This document shows, in pieces, positions 45,278-53,951 of a stretch of DNA of 64,000 nt. Each line of letters starts with the position of its first letter. The stretch's first letter is position 1. The position numbers and the translations under genes are program-made. The stretch comes from Hydrogenophaga sp. (GTDB lineage Bacteria > Pseudomonadota > Gammaproteobacteria > Burkholderiales > Burkholderiaceae_C): positions 1 through 64,000 of the forward strand of contig JAGKSX010000041.1 in the NCBI GenBank assembly GCA_018993155.1, in the 5' to 3' direction. Under the pieces are notes generated by a model, which had not been told where the DNA came from, ran no database searches, and saw only the letters and a list, made by a program, of their open reading frames with translations.

Positions 45278-45658
45278 ATGCCCCAATCCGATGCCGCGCC
45301 CGAGCGCATGGCGGGCATGGTGCCCGGCGTGCGCGCCGGCGGTTTCCTGTTCCTGTCGGTGGTCCGGGGCCGGGAACCCGGCACGGGCCGGTTTCCCGCC
45401 GATCCTCTGGAGCAGGCGCGCCTGGCGCTGAAAAACCTGTCGGAGGTGCTCAAGGCCTCGGGCGGCACGCTGGCCGACGTGGTGAAGGTCACGCTTTACC
45501 TGGGCGACCTGCGCCACCGCGACGCCTTCCACCAGGCCTGGGTGGAGGCCTTCCCGGCCGACCCCCCGGCGCGCACCGCCGTGGGCGTGGCCGACCCGAA
45601 TGCCTCGCCCGGCGGCGGCGCGCTGTTCGCGCTGGACGTGATCGCCCTGGCGCGCTGA
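45278..45658 (+). CDS. RidA/YjgF family protein (enamine/imine deaminase)
   Basis: A 126-residue RidA-family protein (GFLFLSVVRGREPGTG, ALKNLSEVLKASGGTLADVVKVTLYLGDL, PPARTAVGV). RidA proteins release ammonia from enamines; the catabolic members deaminate 2-aminomuconate. The Arg in ARTAVGV, needed for substrate carboxylate binding, is present. The ATG at 45278 is preceded by AGGA; an ATG at 45263 overlapping the hydrolase gene is the alternative. Presence in the operon hints that the pathway substrate contains nitrogen, or that it protects PLP enzymes. Confidence 0.82.
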   Translation: MPQSDAAPERMAGMVPGVRAGGFLFLSVVRGREPGTGRFPADPLEQARLALKNLSEVLKASGGTLADVVKVTLYLGDLRHRDAFHQAWVEAFPADPPARTAVGVADPNASPGGGALFALDVIALAR

Positions 45659-46404
45659 TGCTCGATCTGCGGTCCTTCGCGCCCCGCACCGGCGGCCCGC
45701 CGATGTACGCGCAGCTGTACGCGCTGTTCCGCCAACGCATCGAAAGCGGCGAGTGGACCGTGCACGAGCGCATTCCCGCGCTCGAGGAACTCATGGCGGA
45801 GTTCCACGTGGCGCGCGTGACCCTGCGGCACGCGCTGGGCCTGCTGGAGGCCGAGGGCCTCATCCAGCGGCAGCAGGGCCGGGGCACCTTCGTGGTGGAG
45901 AAGCCAGCCTCCAAGGTGTTCTACCGGGTGCCGCCTACCTGGGACGAGCTGCTGTCCACCGTGCCCGACATCGAATTCGACGTGCTCGAGGACGGCATGG
46001 CCGACCGCCCCCCTTCACCGGCCCACCCCATCGGCGCCGTGGCACCCGCCTACCGCTTCCTGCGCCGCCGCATGCTGCGGCACAAGGTGCCATACGGCAT
46101 CGGAACGACCTACATCGAAGCCCGAGCCTATGAATCCATCGGGCACCTGCGGTTCGCCAAACCCCTGCCCATGGTCGTGCTGAACGAGCACCTGGCCGGC
46201 GGGATCGCCTCGGCGCAGCAGACCGTGCGCGCGGCGGTCGCGGACCTGCGGACCGCGGAGTGCCTGGTGCTGGAGCCGGGGGCGCCGGTGCTGACGGTGG
46301 CCCGGTCCGCGACCGACATCGATGGTGTGCTGGTCTACGAATCGCTGGGCATCTTCCGGGGCGATTTCGTCGAGGTGCACATGCCCCTTGTCATGAACCG
46401 CTAG
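45658..46404 (+). CDS. GntR-family regulator, UTRA (HutC) subfamily
   Basis: A 248-residue paralogue of the GntR at 31360: the helix-turn-helix FRQRIESGEWTVHERIPALEELMAEFHVARVTLRHAL, the wing GRGTFVVEKP, and a UTRA domain ending VYESLGIFRGDFVEVHMPLVMNR. The start overlaps the RidA stop by one base (TGATG), so it is cotranscribed as the last gene of the operon, a position suited to feedback control. The two paralogues may compete for the sites at 33547 and 38152. Confidence 0.9.
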   Translation: MLDLRSFAPRTGGPPMYAQLYALFRQRIESGEWTVHERIPALEELMAEFHVARVTLRHALGLLEAEGLIQRQQGRGTFVVEKPASKVFYRVPPTWDELLSTVPDIEFDVLEDGMADRPPSPAHPIGAVAPAYRFLRRRMLRHKVPYGIGTTYIEARAYESIGHLRFAKPLPMVVLNEHLAGGIASAQQTVRAAVADLRTAECLVLEPGAPVLTVARSATDIDGVLVYESLGIFRGDFVEVHMPLVMNR

Positions 46405-46413
46405 GCCGCACCC

Positions 46414-46899
46414 ATGCCCCCACCCGCCGCTTTCTACCGGCCCGATGCGCTTCCCGCGGACCAGAACGTGGGCTATCTGATGAAGCGCATCGTCAACGGC
46501 CTCGGTCACGACATCGATGCCTTGCTGGCGTCCCAGGGCCTGACGCACGCGCAGTGGATGCCGATCTACAAGCTGCACCTGGGCCAGGGTCGCACCGTGG
46601 CCGAACTGGCGGCCGCGTGCCTGATGGATGCGGGCGCCATGACCCGCACGCTGGACCGGCTCGAACGCAAAGGGCTGGTGCGCCGCACCCGCTCCGCCCA
46701 GGACCGGCGGGTGGTCGATCTGGCGCTCACGCCACAAGGCCGCGCCGCGGCGGCCGGGATCCCGTTCGTCCTGTGCGAGGTGCTCAATGCGCGCTTGGCA
46801 GGTTTCTCCAGGGAAGAGTGGCAGCAGCTCCAGTCCTTCCTCAGCCGCATGCTCGACAACGCGGCCGGATCGGGCGCGGGGCCTCTCACGCCCCGGTGA
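46414..46899 (+). CDS. MarR-family transcriptional regulator
   Basis: A 161-residue MarR protein. The winged helix-turn-helix is seen in GRTVAELAAACLMDAGAMTRTLDRLERKGLVRRTRSAQDRRVVDLALTPQGR. The dimerisation helices are at both ends. It is nine bases after the UTRA GntR gene and its 3' end overlaps the converging crotonase gene by 14 bases. It could belong to the HyuAB operon transcript. The target is unknown; MarR proteins in such settings often sense aromatic acids or CoA thioesters. Confidence 0.88.
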   Translation: MPPPAAFYRPDALPADQNVGYLMKRIVNGLGHDIDALLASQGLTHAQWMPIYKLHLGQGRTVAELAAACLMDAGAMTRTLDRLERKGLVRRTRSAQDRRVVDLALTPQGRAAAAGIPFVLCEVLNARLAGFSREEWQQLQSFLSRMLDNAAGSGAGPLTPR

Positions 46900-47632
46900 A
46901 GCGCGGCGCGCGCCGCGCGCGCCGCGCGGCCACCCCTTCCGCCGCGTCCGCGCTGTCGGCCACCAGACGGGCCTGGTACTGGGTCATGACCATCGCTTCC
47001 ACTGGTGCCTTGGCCAGCGCCTCGCGCGCGGTCTGCTTGAGAAAGCGCAACACGCTCGGCGAGGCATCGGCCAGGTGGTGCGCCATCTCCATTGCCACCA
47101 TGGTCTCTTCGCCGGGGGCGCACAGGCGGTTGACCAGGCCGACCTCGTGCGCGCGCAGCGCGCCCACGGGTCGGCCCAGCAGCATCAGCTCCATCGCCAC
47201 CTTGTGCGGCAGGCGCGGCAGCAGCGAGGTGATCAGGCCCGCCGCCGTGCCCAGTTGCGCTTCGGGGTAGATGAAGCTGGCCTCGCTGGACGCCACGCAC
47301 AGGTCGCAGAACGCCACCATCGACACGCCCGCCGCGATCACCGGTCCCTGGACCGCGGCGATCACGGGTTTGCCCAGTGGAAAGGGCAGGTCGGGGATCG
47401 CGCGCCAGAAGTCCGCCGGGGCGTCCGAGGTGTCGAGGCCGGCGGTGAACACCGGCCCCTCGGCGCGCAGCACCGCGACGCGGTCACGCGAGGCCGAGAA
47501 GGCCTTCCACGCGGCGTGCAGCTGGTCCACCATGGCCGCGTTCATCGCGTTGCGCTTGTGGGACCGATTCAAGGTGATGACCCGGACCCGGCCCACGGAG
47601 CGCACGTCGATCAGCGCGTCGGGTGGCGTCAT
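46886..47632 (-). CDS. Crotonase-superfamily enzyme (enoyl-CoA hydratase/isomerase-like)
   Basis: A 248-residue crotonase-fold protein (VRVITLNRSHKRNAMNAAM, FTAGLDTSDAP, KPVIAAVQGPVIAAGVSMVAFCDLCVAS). The Glu equivalent to rat hydratase Glu144 is absent (AAGVSMV instead of GGGCEL), whereas the Glu164 equivalent remains in YPEAQLG. This suggests a reaction other than simple hydration, such as isomerisation or hydrolysis of a CoA thioester. Last gene of a minus-strand operon 46886-52997; coupled by ATGA to the next crotonase. Confidence 0.85.
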   Translation of the reverse strand: MTPPDALIDVRSVGRVRVITLNRSHKRNAMNAAMVDQLHAAWKAFSASRDRVAVLRAEGPVFTAGLDTSDAPADFWRAIPDLPFPLGKPVIAAVQGPVIAAGVSMVAFCDLCVASSEASFIYPEAQLGTAAGLITSLLPRLPHKVAMELMLLGRPVGALRAHEVGLVNRLCAPGEETMVAMEMAHHLADASPSVLRFLKQTAREALAKAPVEAMVMTQYQARLVADSADAAEGVAARRARRAPRFTGA

Positions 47633-48366
47633 CGGGTCTTCTCGAGAAAAGCCTTGAAGATGCGCTGCGTGTCTTCCGTGTTGAGCAGGTCGGCGAACGC
47701 GCGGACCTCGGCATCGAGCGCGCCCATCAATTCGGCCTCGTGGCTTCGGCGCAGCAGCGCCTTGCCGGTGCGCAGCGAGGCCCTGGGCAGCTGGGCCAGG
47801 TCCGCTGCGGTGGCCCGGGCGGTGGCCAGCACCTGGCCGGGTTCGGCCAGCGCGGTGACGAAGCCTGCGGCATGCGCTTCCTGCCCGGTGAAGGGCTTGC
47901 ACTGCAACAGCCATTCGCGCGCCCGCCGCGCGCCCACGAGCCGTTCGAGCAGAAGGCTGGAGCCGGCTTCCGGGCACAGGCCCAGGGCCACGAACGGCAT
48001 GCGAAAGCGCGTCTGCGGCGTGGCGTAGACAAAGTCCACGTGCTGCAGCAAGGTGGCCCCGATGCCGATGGCGAAACCTTCGACGGCGGCGATCACCGGC
48101 ACGTCGGTGCGGGCGAGCTTGCGCAGAAAGCGCACGGCGGGCGAGTCTTCGTGGCCGCGCCGGGTCTGGAAGTCCTGGATGTCCGCGCCCGCCGTGAACA
48201 TGCCGCCCGCGCCGTGCAGGATGACGACCGCGCACGCGCCATCGGCACTGGCCTGCTCGATCAGCTCACCCAGCCGGTCGTACATCGCGTGGCTGAGGGC
48301 GTTGCGCTTGTCCGGCCGGTCCAGGCAGATCTCCAGCACGCCCTGGTGGTTGTGCGAGCGGATCAT
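47629..48366 (-). CDS. Crotonase-superfamily enzyme, delta3-delta2-enoyl-CoA isomerase-like
   Basis: A 245-residue crotonase-fold protein. It lacks both classical hydratase Glu residues (GIGATLL, RMPFVALG) but carries GLCPEAGSS, where the Glu matches the catalytic residue of ECI2-type enoyl-CoA isomerases. FTAGADIQDF forms the oxyanion region. It probably shifts a double bond in an unsaturated acyl-CoA. ATGA overlaps on both sides join it to the hydratase-like gene and the CoA-transferase. Confidence 0.85.
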   Translation of the reverse strand: MIRSHNHQGVLEICLDRPDKRNALSHAMYDRLGELIEQASADGACAVVILHGAGGMFTAGADIQDFQTRRGHEDSPAVRFLRKLARTDVPVIAAVEGFAIGIGATLLQHVDFVYATPQTRFRMPFVALGLCPEAGSSLLLERLVGARRAREWLLQCKPFTGQEAHAAGFVTALAEPGQVLATARATAADLAQLPRASLRTGKALLRRSHEAELMGALDAEVRAFADLLNTEDTQRIFKAFLEKTR

Positions 48367-49655
48367 GGCGCCCCCACCGGGTCGGCTTCGTGGCAGGTGA
48401 CGATGCCACGCTGCCGCAGGCCGTCGATCGCTGCCGCGTCCAGGCCCATGACGTCCGTGAGCACCTCGGCCGTGTGGCGACCCAGCGCGCTCGGGGCGCG
48501 CGGGTACCGGATGGGCGTGGCGCTGAACTTGATGGGGTTGGCGATGCCGCGCACGAAACCTTCGCCGTCGTCGCTGCCCACCTCCACGGCCATCTGGCGG
48601 TGGACGATCTGGGGATGCTGGAAGGTCTCGCGGTAGCTGTTGATGCGCCCATGCGGAATGTCGCAGCGCGCGAACGCCTCCAGCCAGTGCGCGCACGGTT
48701 GCCGTCCGATCAGCGCCTGCAGCTCGGGCAGCAGGGTCTCGCGGTGCCGGATGCGGCCGGACATGCGGGCGAACCTCGGGTCGGCCGCCAGGGTGGTGCT
48801 GTCCACGGCCTGGCAGAACCGGCCCCATTGGGCGTCGTTGCCCACCGCCACGACGATCTGGCCGTCGGCCGTGTCGAACACCTGGTAGGGCACCAGCGCC
48901 GGGTGCGCGTTGCCCCAGCGGCGCGGGTCCAGGTCGTTGACCAGGTGGAACGCACCCTGGTTGGAGGCCAGCGCGGTCACGCAGTCCAGCAGGGCGAGGT
49001 CGATGTACTGCCCTTCGCCGGTCGCGTGGCGGTGGTTGAGCGCGGCCAGCACCGCGATGGACGCGTACAGCCCGGTGGTGAGGTCGGCCATCGCGATGCC
49101 CACCTTCTGCGGCCCGCCGCCGGGCAGGTCGTCGCGCTCGCCGGTGATGCTCATCAGCCCGCCTTCGGCCTGGAAGACGAAGTCGTAGCCAGGGCGGTCG
49201 GCGTAGGGGCCGGTCTGGCCGTAGCCCGTGATGGAGCAGTAGACGATGCCGGGGTTGACGCGGCGGATGCTCTCGTAGTCCAGGCCGTACCGGGCCAGGT
49301 CACCCACCTTGAAGTTCTCGATGAACACGTCGCACCGCGCCGCCATCGAGCGCACGAGCTCGGCGCCCTCGGGCGACGCGATGTCGATGCCCACCGAGCG
49401 CTTGTTGCGGTTGGTCGAGGCGAAGTAGGTGGCGTCGTGCGCCTCGCGGCCGTCGGTGGTGCGGAAGTAGGGCGGGCCCCATTGGCGCGTGTCGTCGCCG
49501 CGCGTGGGGTGCTCGATCTTGATGACGTCGGCCCCCATGTCCGCCAGGGTCTGCGTGCACCAGGGCCCGGCGAGGATGCGGGTGAGGTCGAGCACGCGCA
49601 CGTTGCCCAGGGCTTGCGCGTTCACTGGCGTGCCTTCGGCCTGTGTGGCGCTCAT
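48363..49655 (-). CDS. Class III (CaiB/BaiF) CoA-transferase
   Basis: A 430-residue family III CoA-transferase: LDLTRILAGPWCTQTLADMGADVIKIEHPTRGDDTRQWGPPY, TNRNKRSVGIDI, and the catalytic Asp in RPGYDFVFQAEGG. It activates a carboxylic acid, probably the product of the aldehyde dehydrogenase just upstream, for the two crotonase-fold enzymes downstream. The true start is the ATG at 49655 overlapping the dehydrogenase stop; a frame open further upstream is a shadow. Confidence 0.92.
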   Translation of the reverse strand: MSATQAEGTPVNAQALGNVRVLDLTRILAGPWCTQTLADMGADVIKIEHPTRGDDTRQWGPPYFRTTDGREAHDATYFASTNRNKRSVGIDIASPEGAELVRSMAARCDVFIENFKVGDLARYGLDYESIRRVNPGIVYCSITGYGQTGPYADRPGYDFVFQAEGGLMSITGERDDLPGGGPQKVGIAMADLTTGLYASIAVLAALNHRHATGEGQYIDLALLDCVTALASNQGAFHLVNDLDPRRWGNAHPALVPYQVFDTADGQIVVAVGNDAQWGRFCQAVDSTTLAADPRFARMSGRIRHRETLLPELQALIGRQPCAHWLEAFARCDIPHGRINSYRETFQHPQIVHRQMAVEVGSDDGEGFVRGIANPIKFSATPIRYPRAPSALGRHTAEVLTDVMGLDAAAIDGLRQRGIVTCHEADPVGAP

Positions 49656-51088
49656 GCCGCCCCCTGCGCCACGGGCGGGTTCATCTGAATGGACTTGATC
49701 TGCATGAATTCCTCCAGGCCGAACAGGCCCGCCTCGCGGCCCACGCCGCTTTGTTTGTAGCCACCGAAGGGCGCGAGCGGGTTGAAGCGCGCGCCGTTGA
49801 TGTCGACCTGTCCGGCGCGGATGCGGCCGGCCACTTCGCGGGCCGCAGCCGGCTCGCCCCAGACGGCGGCGGCCAGGCCGTACACCGTGTCGTTGGCCAG
49901 CCGCACGGCCTCGGCTTCGTCCCCGTAGGTGCTCACGCTGAGCACCGGGCCGAACACCTCCTGGCGGAACAGCGGGTTGGCCGGCGTGACCCAGTAGGCC
50001 TGCGGTGCCACGAAAAAGCCGTCCGACGGCAGGGTCGCGGGCGTGTGGATGGCCTGTGCGCCCTGGGCCACCCCCTCGTCCACCAGCGCGTTCACGCCCT
50101 GCATCTGCCGCCGCGAAATCAGCGGTCCGATGCGCGAAGCCGCGTCCATGCTCGCGCCCACGGTCAGCCTGGCGAGCTCCTGCTGGATCAGCGCCTGCAC
50201 CTCGTCGCGCTGGGCCTGGGGCACCAGCAAGCGGGTCAGGGCGCTGCAGGTCTGGCCGTTGTTCAACATGCACGAGGCCACCGAGGCCTTGATGGCACGC
50301 GGCAGGTCGGCGCCGGGCAGCACCACCGTGGGCGATTTCCCGCCCAGCTCGGTCGCCACCTTCTTGATGGTCTGGGCCGCCAGTGCGGTGACCGCGCGGC
50401 CGGCCGCGGTGGAGCCGGTGAAGCTGACCATGTCCACGAACGCACTGGCGGCCAGGGGCGCGCCCACCACCGTGCCCAGGCCGTTCACCACGTTGACCAC
50501 GCCGTCGGGCAGGCCGGCGTCGTGCAGGGCCTCGCAGACCAGCTGCGTGGTCTGGGGCGTGAGTTCGCTGGGCTTGAGCACCACCGTGTTGCCCGCGAGC
50601 AGGGCGGGCACGAGCTTGAGCACGATCTGGTGCAGCGGGAAGTTCCACGGCGTGATGCAGGCCACCACGCCGTACGGTTCGCGCACCAGTTCGGAGTGCG
50701 CCAGCGGCGAGGACCAGCGCAAGGCCAGGGCGCAGTCGATGAAGTTCGTGATGTTGCGGATCGGCGCGTCCACCTGCACGATCTGCGAGATCTTGAGCGG
50801 CGTGCCCACCTCCTGCGCGATGGCCTGGGCCAGCGCGCTTTGGCGCTCGGTCAGCGCGGCCTGCCAGCGCTGCAGCCCCTGCACCCGCTGCGCCAGCGGC
50901 CGTTCGCTCCAGCCGTCGAAGGCGCGCCGGGCCGCCTGGACGGCGCGCTCCACGTCACCTTCGTGGCCGCCGTTCACGCGCGCGGCCAGCTGCCCCGAGT
51001 TCGGTGCATGCACGTCGATGAAGTCCGTGCCCTGGCTCGCGCTCCAGGCGCCGTCGATGTACTGGCGGTCGTAGACGTGCGTCGTCAT
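49652..51088 (-). CDS. NAD(P)+-dependent aldehyde dehydrogenase
   Basis: A 478-residue aldehyde dehydrogenase. Catalytic residues are Asn148 (CITPWNFPLHQ), Glu247 (TELGGKSPTVV) and nucleophile Cys281 (NNGQTCSAL). GSTAAGR is the cofactor loop, and QEVFGPVLSV and GGYKQSGVGRE are conserved near the C-terminus. It oxidises an aldehyde to the acid used by the CoA-transferase. ATGA overlaps with the CoA-transferase and with the VOC gene. Confidence 0.94.
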   Translation of the reverse strand: MTTHVYDRQYIDGAWSASQGTDFIDVHAPNSGQLAARVNGGHEGDVERAVQAARRAFDGWSERPLAQRVQGLQRWQAALTERQSALAQAIAQEVGTPLKISQIVQVDAPIRNITNFIDCALALRWSSPLAHSELVREPYGVVACITPWNFPLHQIVLKLVPALLAGNTVVLKPSELTPQTTQLVCEALHDAGLPDGVVNVVNGLGTVVGAPLAASAFVDMVSFTGSTAAGRAVTALAAQTIKKVATELGGKSPTVVLPGADLPRAIKASVASCMLNNGQTCSALTRLLVPQAQRDEVQALIQQELARLTVGASMDAASRIGPLISRRQMQGVNALVDEGVAQGAQAIHTPATLPSDGFFVAPQAYWVTPANPLFRQEVFGPVLSVSTYGDEAEAVRLANDTVYGLAAAVWGEPAAAREVAGRIRAGQVDINGARFNPLAPFGGYKQSGVGREAGLFGLEEFMQIKSIQMNPPVAQGAA

Positions 51089-51957
51089 GCCGACACCTCC
51101 GCCAGCGGCTGCACCCGCTCGGGTCGGCCCGACCACTGCCAGGCCAGCGAGTGCCGGGACACGCCCATCAGCACGCCGTTGAGCGCGCTGGGGTGGATCC
51201 ACAGGCCATCGCGTTCCTGCGGCGTCTGGGTGCGCCGCGTCCAGCGGCAGCCGCGCCGATCCAGGCGGTCGATCACGGCCTGAAGGTCGTCGGTCTGCAC
51301 GTAGCACATGTACAGGTCGTCTCCGCGCTTGGCCGAGAACCGGCCCATGGCGAAAGCGGGGTCGTGCGCCTCGGAGAGTTCGATGCGATCCAGCCGGTCG
51401 GGATCGAACAGCATCAGCGTGCCGTCGTAGCCGAAGCGCGGAAAGCTGATGCCCACCATGCGATCGGCCTGCAGCCCCAGCGCGGCGGTGTAGCGCGCCG
51501 CCACGGCCTGCCACGGCGAGCGCAGCACCATGGTGAGTTCGTACAGGAACTCGATCGGCCCGGGCGCGCGCGGCCGGGCGGGCTGGGCGTGGGCGGACAC
51601 CGTCAGCGGCAGTCCGTGCAGGTCGGCGCTGTCGAGGTACAGGCGGTCGTCGGCGCGCGTGAAGCGCACCGCGTTCGCCTTCAGATGCTGTTCGCAGGCG
51701 GCGAGGTCGACGGCCGTCACCCCGCCCCGCAGCAGGCCCTCGCCGAAACGGTCGAGGTGCGTCCGCACGGGCCCATCGCCCCGGGGTTCGCACAGCTCCA
51801 CCTCGGAGCCGCCGATCGCCATGCGGCGGACCCGCGCGTTGAGGAAGTCGCTCTCGAACGCCCCGGCCACGCAGGCGCCGAGCACATCGGTGTAGTTCTG
51901 TTCGGCCTCGTCGAGCGAGCGGACCGCCACCAGGATTCTGTCTACGGTATGGAACAT
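51085..51957 (-). CDS. Two-domain VOC-superfamily protein (glyoxalase/extradiol-dioxygenase fold)
   Basis: A 290-residue protein of two VOC modules. The first begins FHTVDRILVAVRSLDEAEQNYTDVLGA and the second near FLYELTMVLRSPWQAVAARYTAALGL. Metal ligands are not well conserved to the eye: HTVD at residue 3 and Glu in SEVELCEP are candidates in the first module. It may be an isomerase, epimerase or CoA-thioester-binding protein. It is five bases from the Bug stop and coupled to the aldehyde dehydrogenase by ATGA. Confidence 0.78.
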   Translation of the reverse strand: MFHTVDRILVAVRSLDEAEQNYTDVLGACVAGAFESDFLNARVRRMAIGGSEVELCEPRGDGPVRTHLDRFGEGLLRGGVTAVDLAACEQHLKANAVRFTRADDRLYLDSADLHGLPLTVSAHAQPARPRAPGPIEFLYELTMVLRSPWQAVAARYTAALGLQADRMVGISFPRFGYDGTLMLFDPDRLDRIELSEAHDPAFAMGRFSAKRGDDLYMCYVQTDDLQAVIDRLDRRGCRWTRRTQTPQERDGLWIHPSALNGVLMGVSRHSLAWQWSGRPERVQPLAEVSA

Positions 51958-51962
51958 GGCGC

Positions 51963-52997
51963 TCAGTCGATCTGGATGCCCAGTTCCTTGATCAGGCCGC
52001 CCCAGCGGCGGTCCTCGGCGGCGACGAAGTCGCCGTACTCCTTGGGCGTGCTCGGCGTGATGTCGATGTTCTGCTGCCTGAAGTGCTCGATGAAGTCCGG
52101 CTTGGCCTGCACCGTGCGGATGGCGGCGTTCAGCTTGTTCACGATCTCCGGCGGCGTGCCCTTGGGCACGTGCACGCCGAACCACGAGGCCACGGTGACG
52201 TCGGGCAGGCCGCTCTCCACCAGGGTCGGGACCTTGGGCAGCGCGATGGAGCGCTCGGCTTTGGTCACCGCCAGCGGAATGATCTTGCCGGCCTTGATGT
52301 GCGGCAGGGCGGTGTTGATGCTGTCGAACATGAAGTCCAGGTTGCCGGCCAGCAGATCGATCATGGCCGGCGCGCTGCCTTTGTAAGGCACGTGCGTCAC
52401 CTTGATGCCGGCCGCCTTGGCGAACAGCTCGGCCGACAGGTGCGAGGACGAGCCCGGGCCGAAAGACCCGTAGTTGAGCCGGCCGGGGCGCAGCTTGGCC
52501 TCTTCCACCAGGCGCGCCACGTTGGGATAGGCCTTGACCTTCTCCGCGTTGATCACCAGCACGTTGGCGCCATCGGCCACTTTGGCCACGGGAATCAGGT
52601 CACCCGGCGCGTAGGGCATTTTCTTCAACAGGAAGGGGTTGACGCTGACCTGGCCGATGGCCCCGAACATCACCGTGTAGCCATCGGCGCGTGACCGCGC
52701 CACCTGGCCGGCGGCGATCGAGCCGTTGGCGCCGGCGCGGTTCTCGACGACCACCGGCACGCCCAGCACCGGCGAGAGCTCGGCCGCGAGCTTGCGGGCG
52801 ATCACGTCGTTGATGCCGCCCGCGGCATAACCCAGCACGAAGGTGACCGGCCGCTCGGGCCAGGCCGTGGCGGCCGCATCGGCGCCTTGCGCCAGGGCGC
52901 CCAGCGGCCAGGCCAGCGCGCCTGCGGCGCAGGTGGCCACTGCGGCCTGAAGCACGCGCCGCCGAGGGCCGCCGGAGGAGGTCAATGTCTCGTTCAT
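51963..52997 (-). CDS. Bug/TctC-family periplasmic solute-binding protein
   Basis: A 344-residue receptor. A twin-arginine-like signal (GGPRRRVLQAAVATCAAGALAWPLGALAQG) precedes the mature start WPERPVTFVLGYAAGGINDVIARKL. VVVENRAGANGSIA and RADGYTVMFG follow. It is the first gene of the minus-strand CoA-thioester operon and divergent from the IclR gene with 93 bases between. It should collect the operon's substrate acid or aldehyde precursor from the periplasm. Confidence 0.92.
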   Translation of the reverse strand: MNETLTSSGGPRRRVLQAAVATCAAGALAWPLGALAQGADAAATAWPERPVTFVLGYAAGGINDVIARKLAAELSPVLGVPVVVENRAGANGSIAAGQVARSRADGYTVMFGAIGQVSVNPFLLKKMPYAPGDLIPVAKVADGANVLVINAEKVKAYPNVARLVEEAKLRPGRLNYGSFGPGSSSHLSAELFAKAAGIKVTHVPYKGSAPAMIDLLAGNLDFMFDSINTALPHIKAGKIIPLAVTKAERSIALPKVPTLVESGLPDVTVASWFGVHVPKGTPPEIVNKLNAAIRTVQAKPDFIEHFRQQNIDITPSTPKEYGDFVAAEDRRWGGLIKELGIQID

Positions 52998-53090
52998 GTC
53001 TCGTTCCTTTGTTGTGGAGGCCCGATTCTTCTGCGCGTCCCGGGCGCGTGGCCGACCGCTGGTTCAGCTTTTGTGCGAATATCGCCCGCC

Positions 53091-53909
53091 ATGCCCACCC
53101 GCCCCAGCGACCCCGGAACCACAGCCCTCGGCCGCGTGCAGCAGGCCGCCGAGCTGTGCAAGGGCGACCCCGATTTCATGCTCTCGCTGGCGCGTGGCAT
53201 GCAGGTGCTTCTGGCGTTCTCCGAGCGACATGCGCCATTGTCCGTGTCGGACATCGCGGCCAAGACCGCGCTGGACCGCGCGGTGGTGCGGCGCTGCATC
53301 TTCACCCTGGAGCAGATGGGCATGGTCCGGGGGGAGAGCCGGCGCTACGTGCTGGACGCCGACGTGCTGAGCCTGGGGCACGCCTTCTTCTCGTCCAGCG
53401 ACCTGGTCCACCGGGCGCAGCCCCTGATGGATGCCTTGAGCGACACAGTGCACACCAACGCGGCCCTGGCGATCCTGAACAACCACGACGTCGTGTACCT
53501 CGTGCGCTCGCAAAGCCGGCGCCTGACGCAGCGCTCGCTTGGCATGGGCAGCCGGCTGCCCGCCTATTGCACGTCGCTGGGCCGTGTGCTGCTGGCCGGC
53601 CTGCCCGCTGCCGATCTGGACGCCTACTTCCGATCCACCAAACGCCGCCCGCTGACCTCGTACACCGTGACCGACGAAAGGAAGCTGCGCGAGATCCTCA
53701 AGGCCGTGCGCAAGGACGGTTTCGCCGCCGTCAACCAGGAGGTCGAGCTGGACCTGGTGGGAATCGCCATTCCGGTGAGCGTACCCGGCTTCCACCAGCC
53801 GCTGGCCCTGAGCGTCACGGTCAATCCGCGTTTCACGACGGTGCGGGAGATGAAGGACCGGTACCTGGTCCACATGCGGGACACCGCGAAGCGCCTGGAA
53901 GCGCTTTGA
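53091..53909 (+). CDS. IclR-family transcriptional regulator (PcaR/PobR-like)
   Basis: A 272-residue regulator. The N-terminal helix-turn-helix is SLARGMQVLLAFSERHAPLSVSDIAAKTALDRAVVRRCIFTLEQMGMV; the C-terminal effector domain has GSRLPAYCTSLGRVLLAGLP and GFAAVNQEVELDLVGIAIPV. This order, with the LARGMQVL opening, is that of the PcaR/PobR/CatR aromatic regulators. Divergent orientation to the Bug gene points to control of the operon 46886-52997. Confidence 0.92.
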   Translation: MPTRPSDPGTTALGRVQQAAELCKGDPDFMLSLARGMQVLLAFSERHAPLSVSDIAAKTALDRAVVRRCIFTLEQMGMVRGESRRYVLDADVLSLGHAFFSSSDLVHRAQPLMDALSDTVHTNAALAILNNHDVVYLVRSQSRRLTQRSLGMGSRLPAYCTSLGRVLLAGLPAADLDAYFRSTKRRPLTSYTVTDERKLREILKAVRKDGFAAVNQEVELDLVGIAIPVSVPGFHQPLALSVTVNPRFTTVREMKDRYLVHMRDTAKRLEAL

Positions 53910-53951
53910 GCGAACACCCTGCGTCGGCCCGATGCCGCCGCCGGGCCTTGC

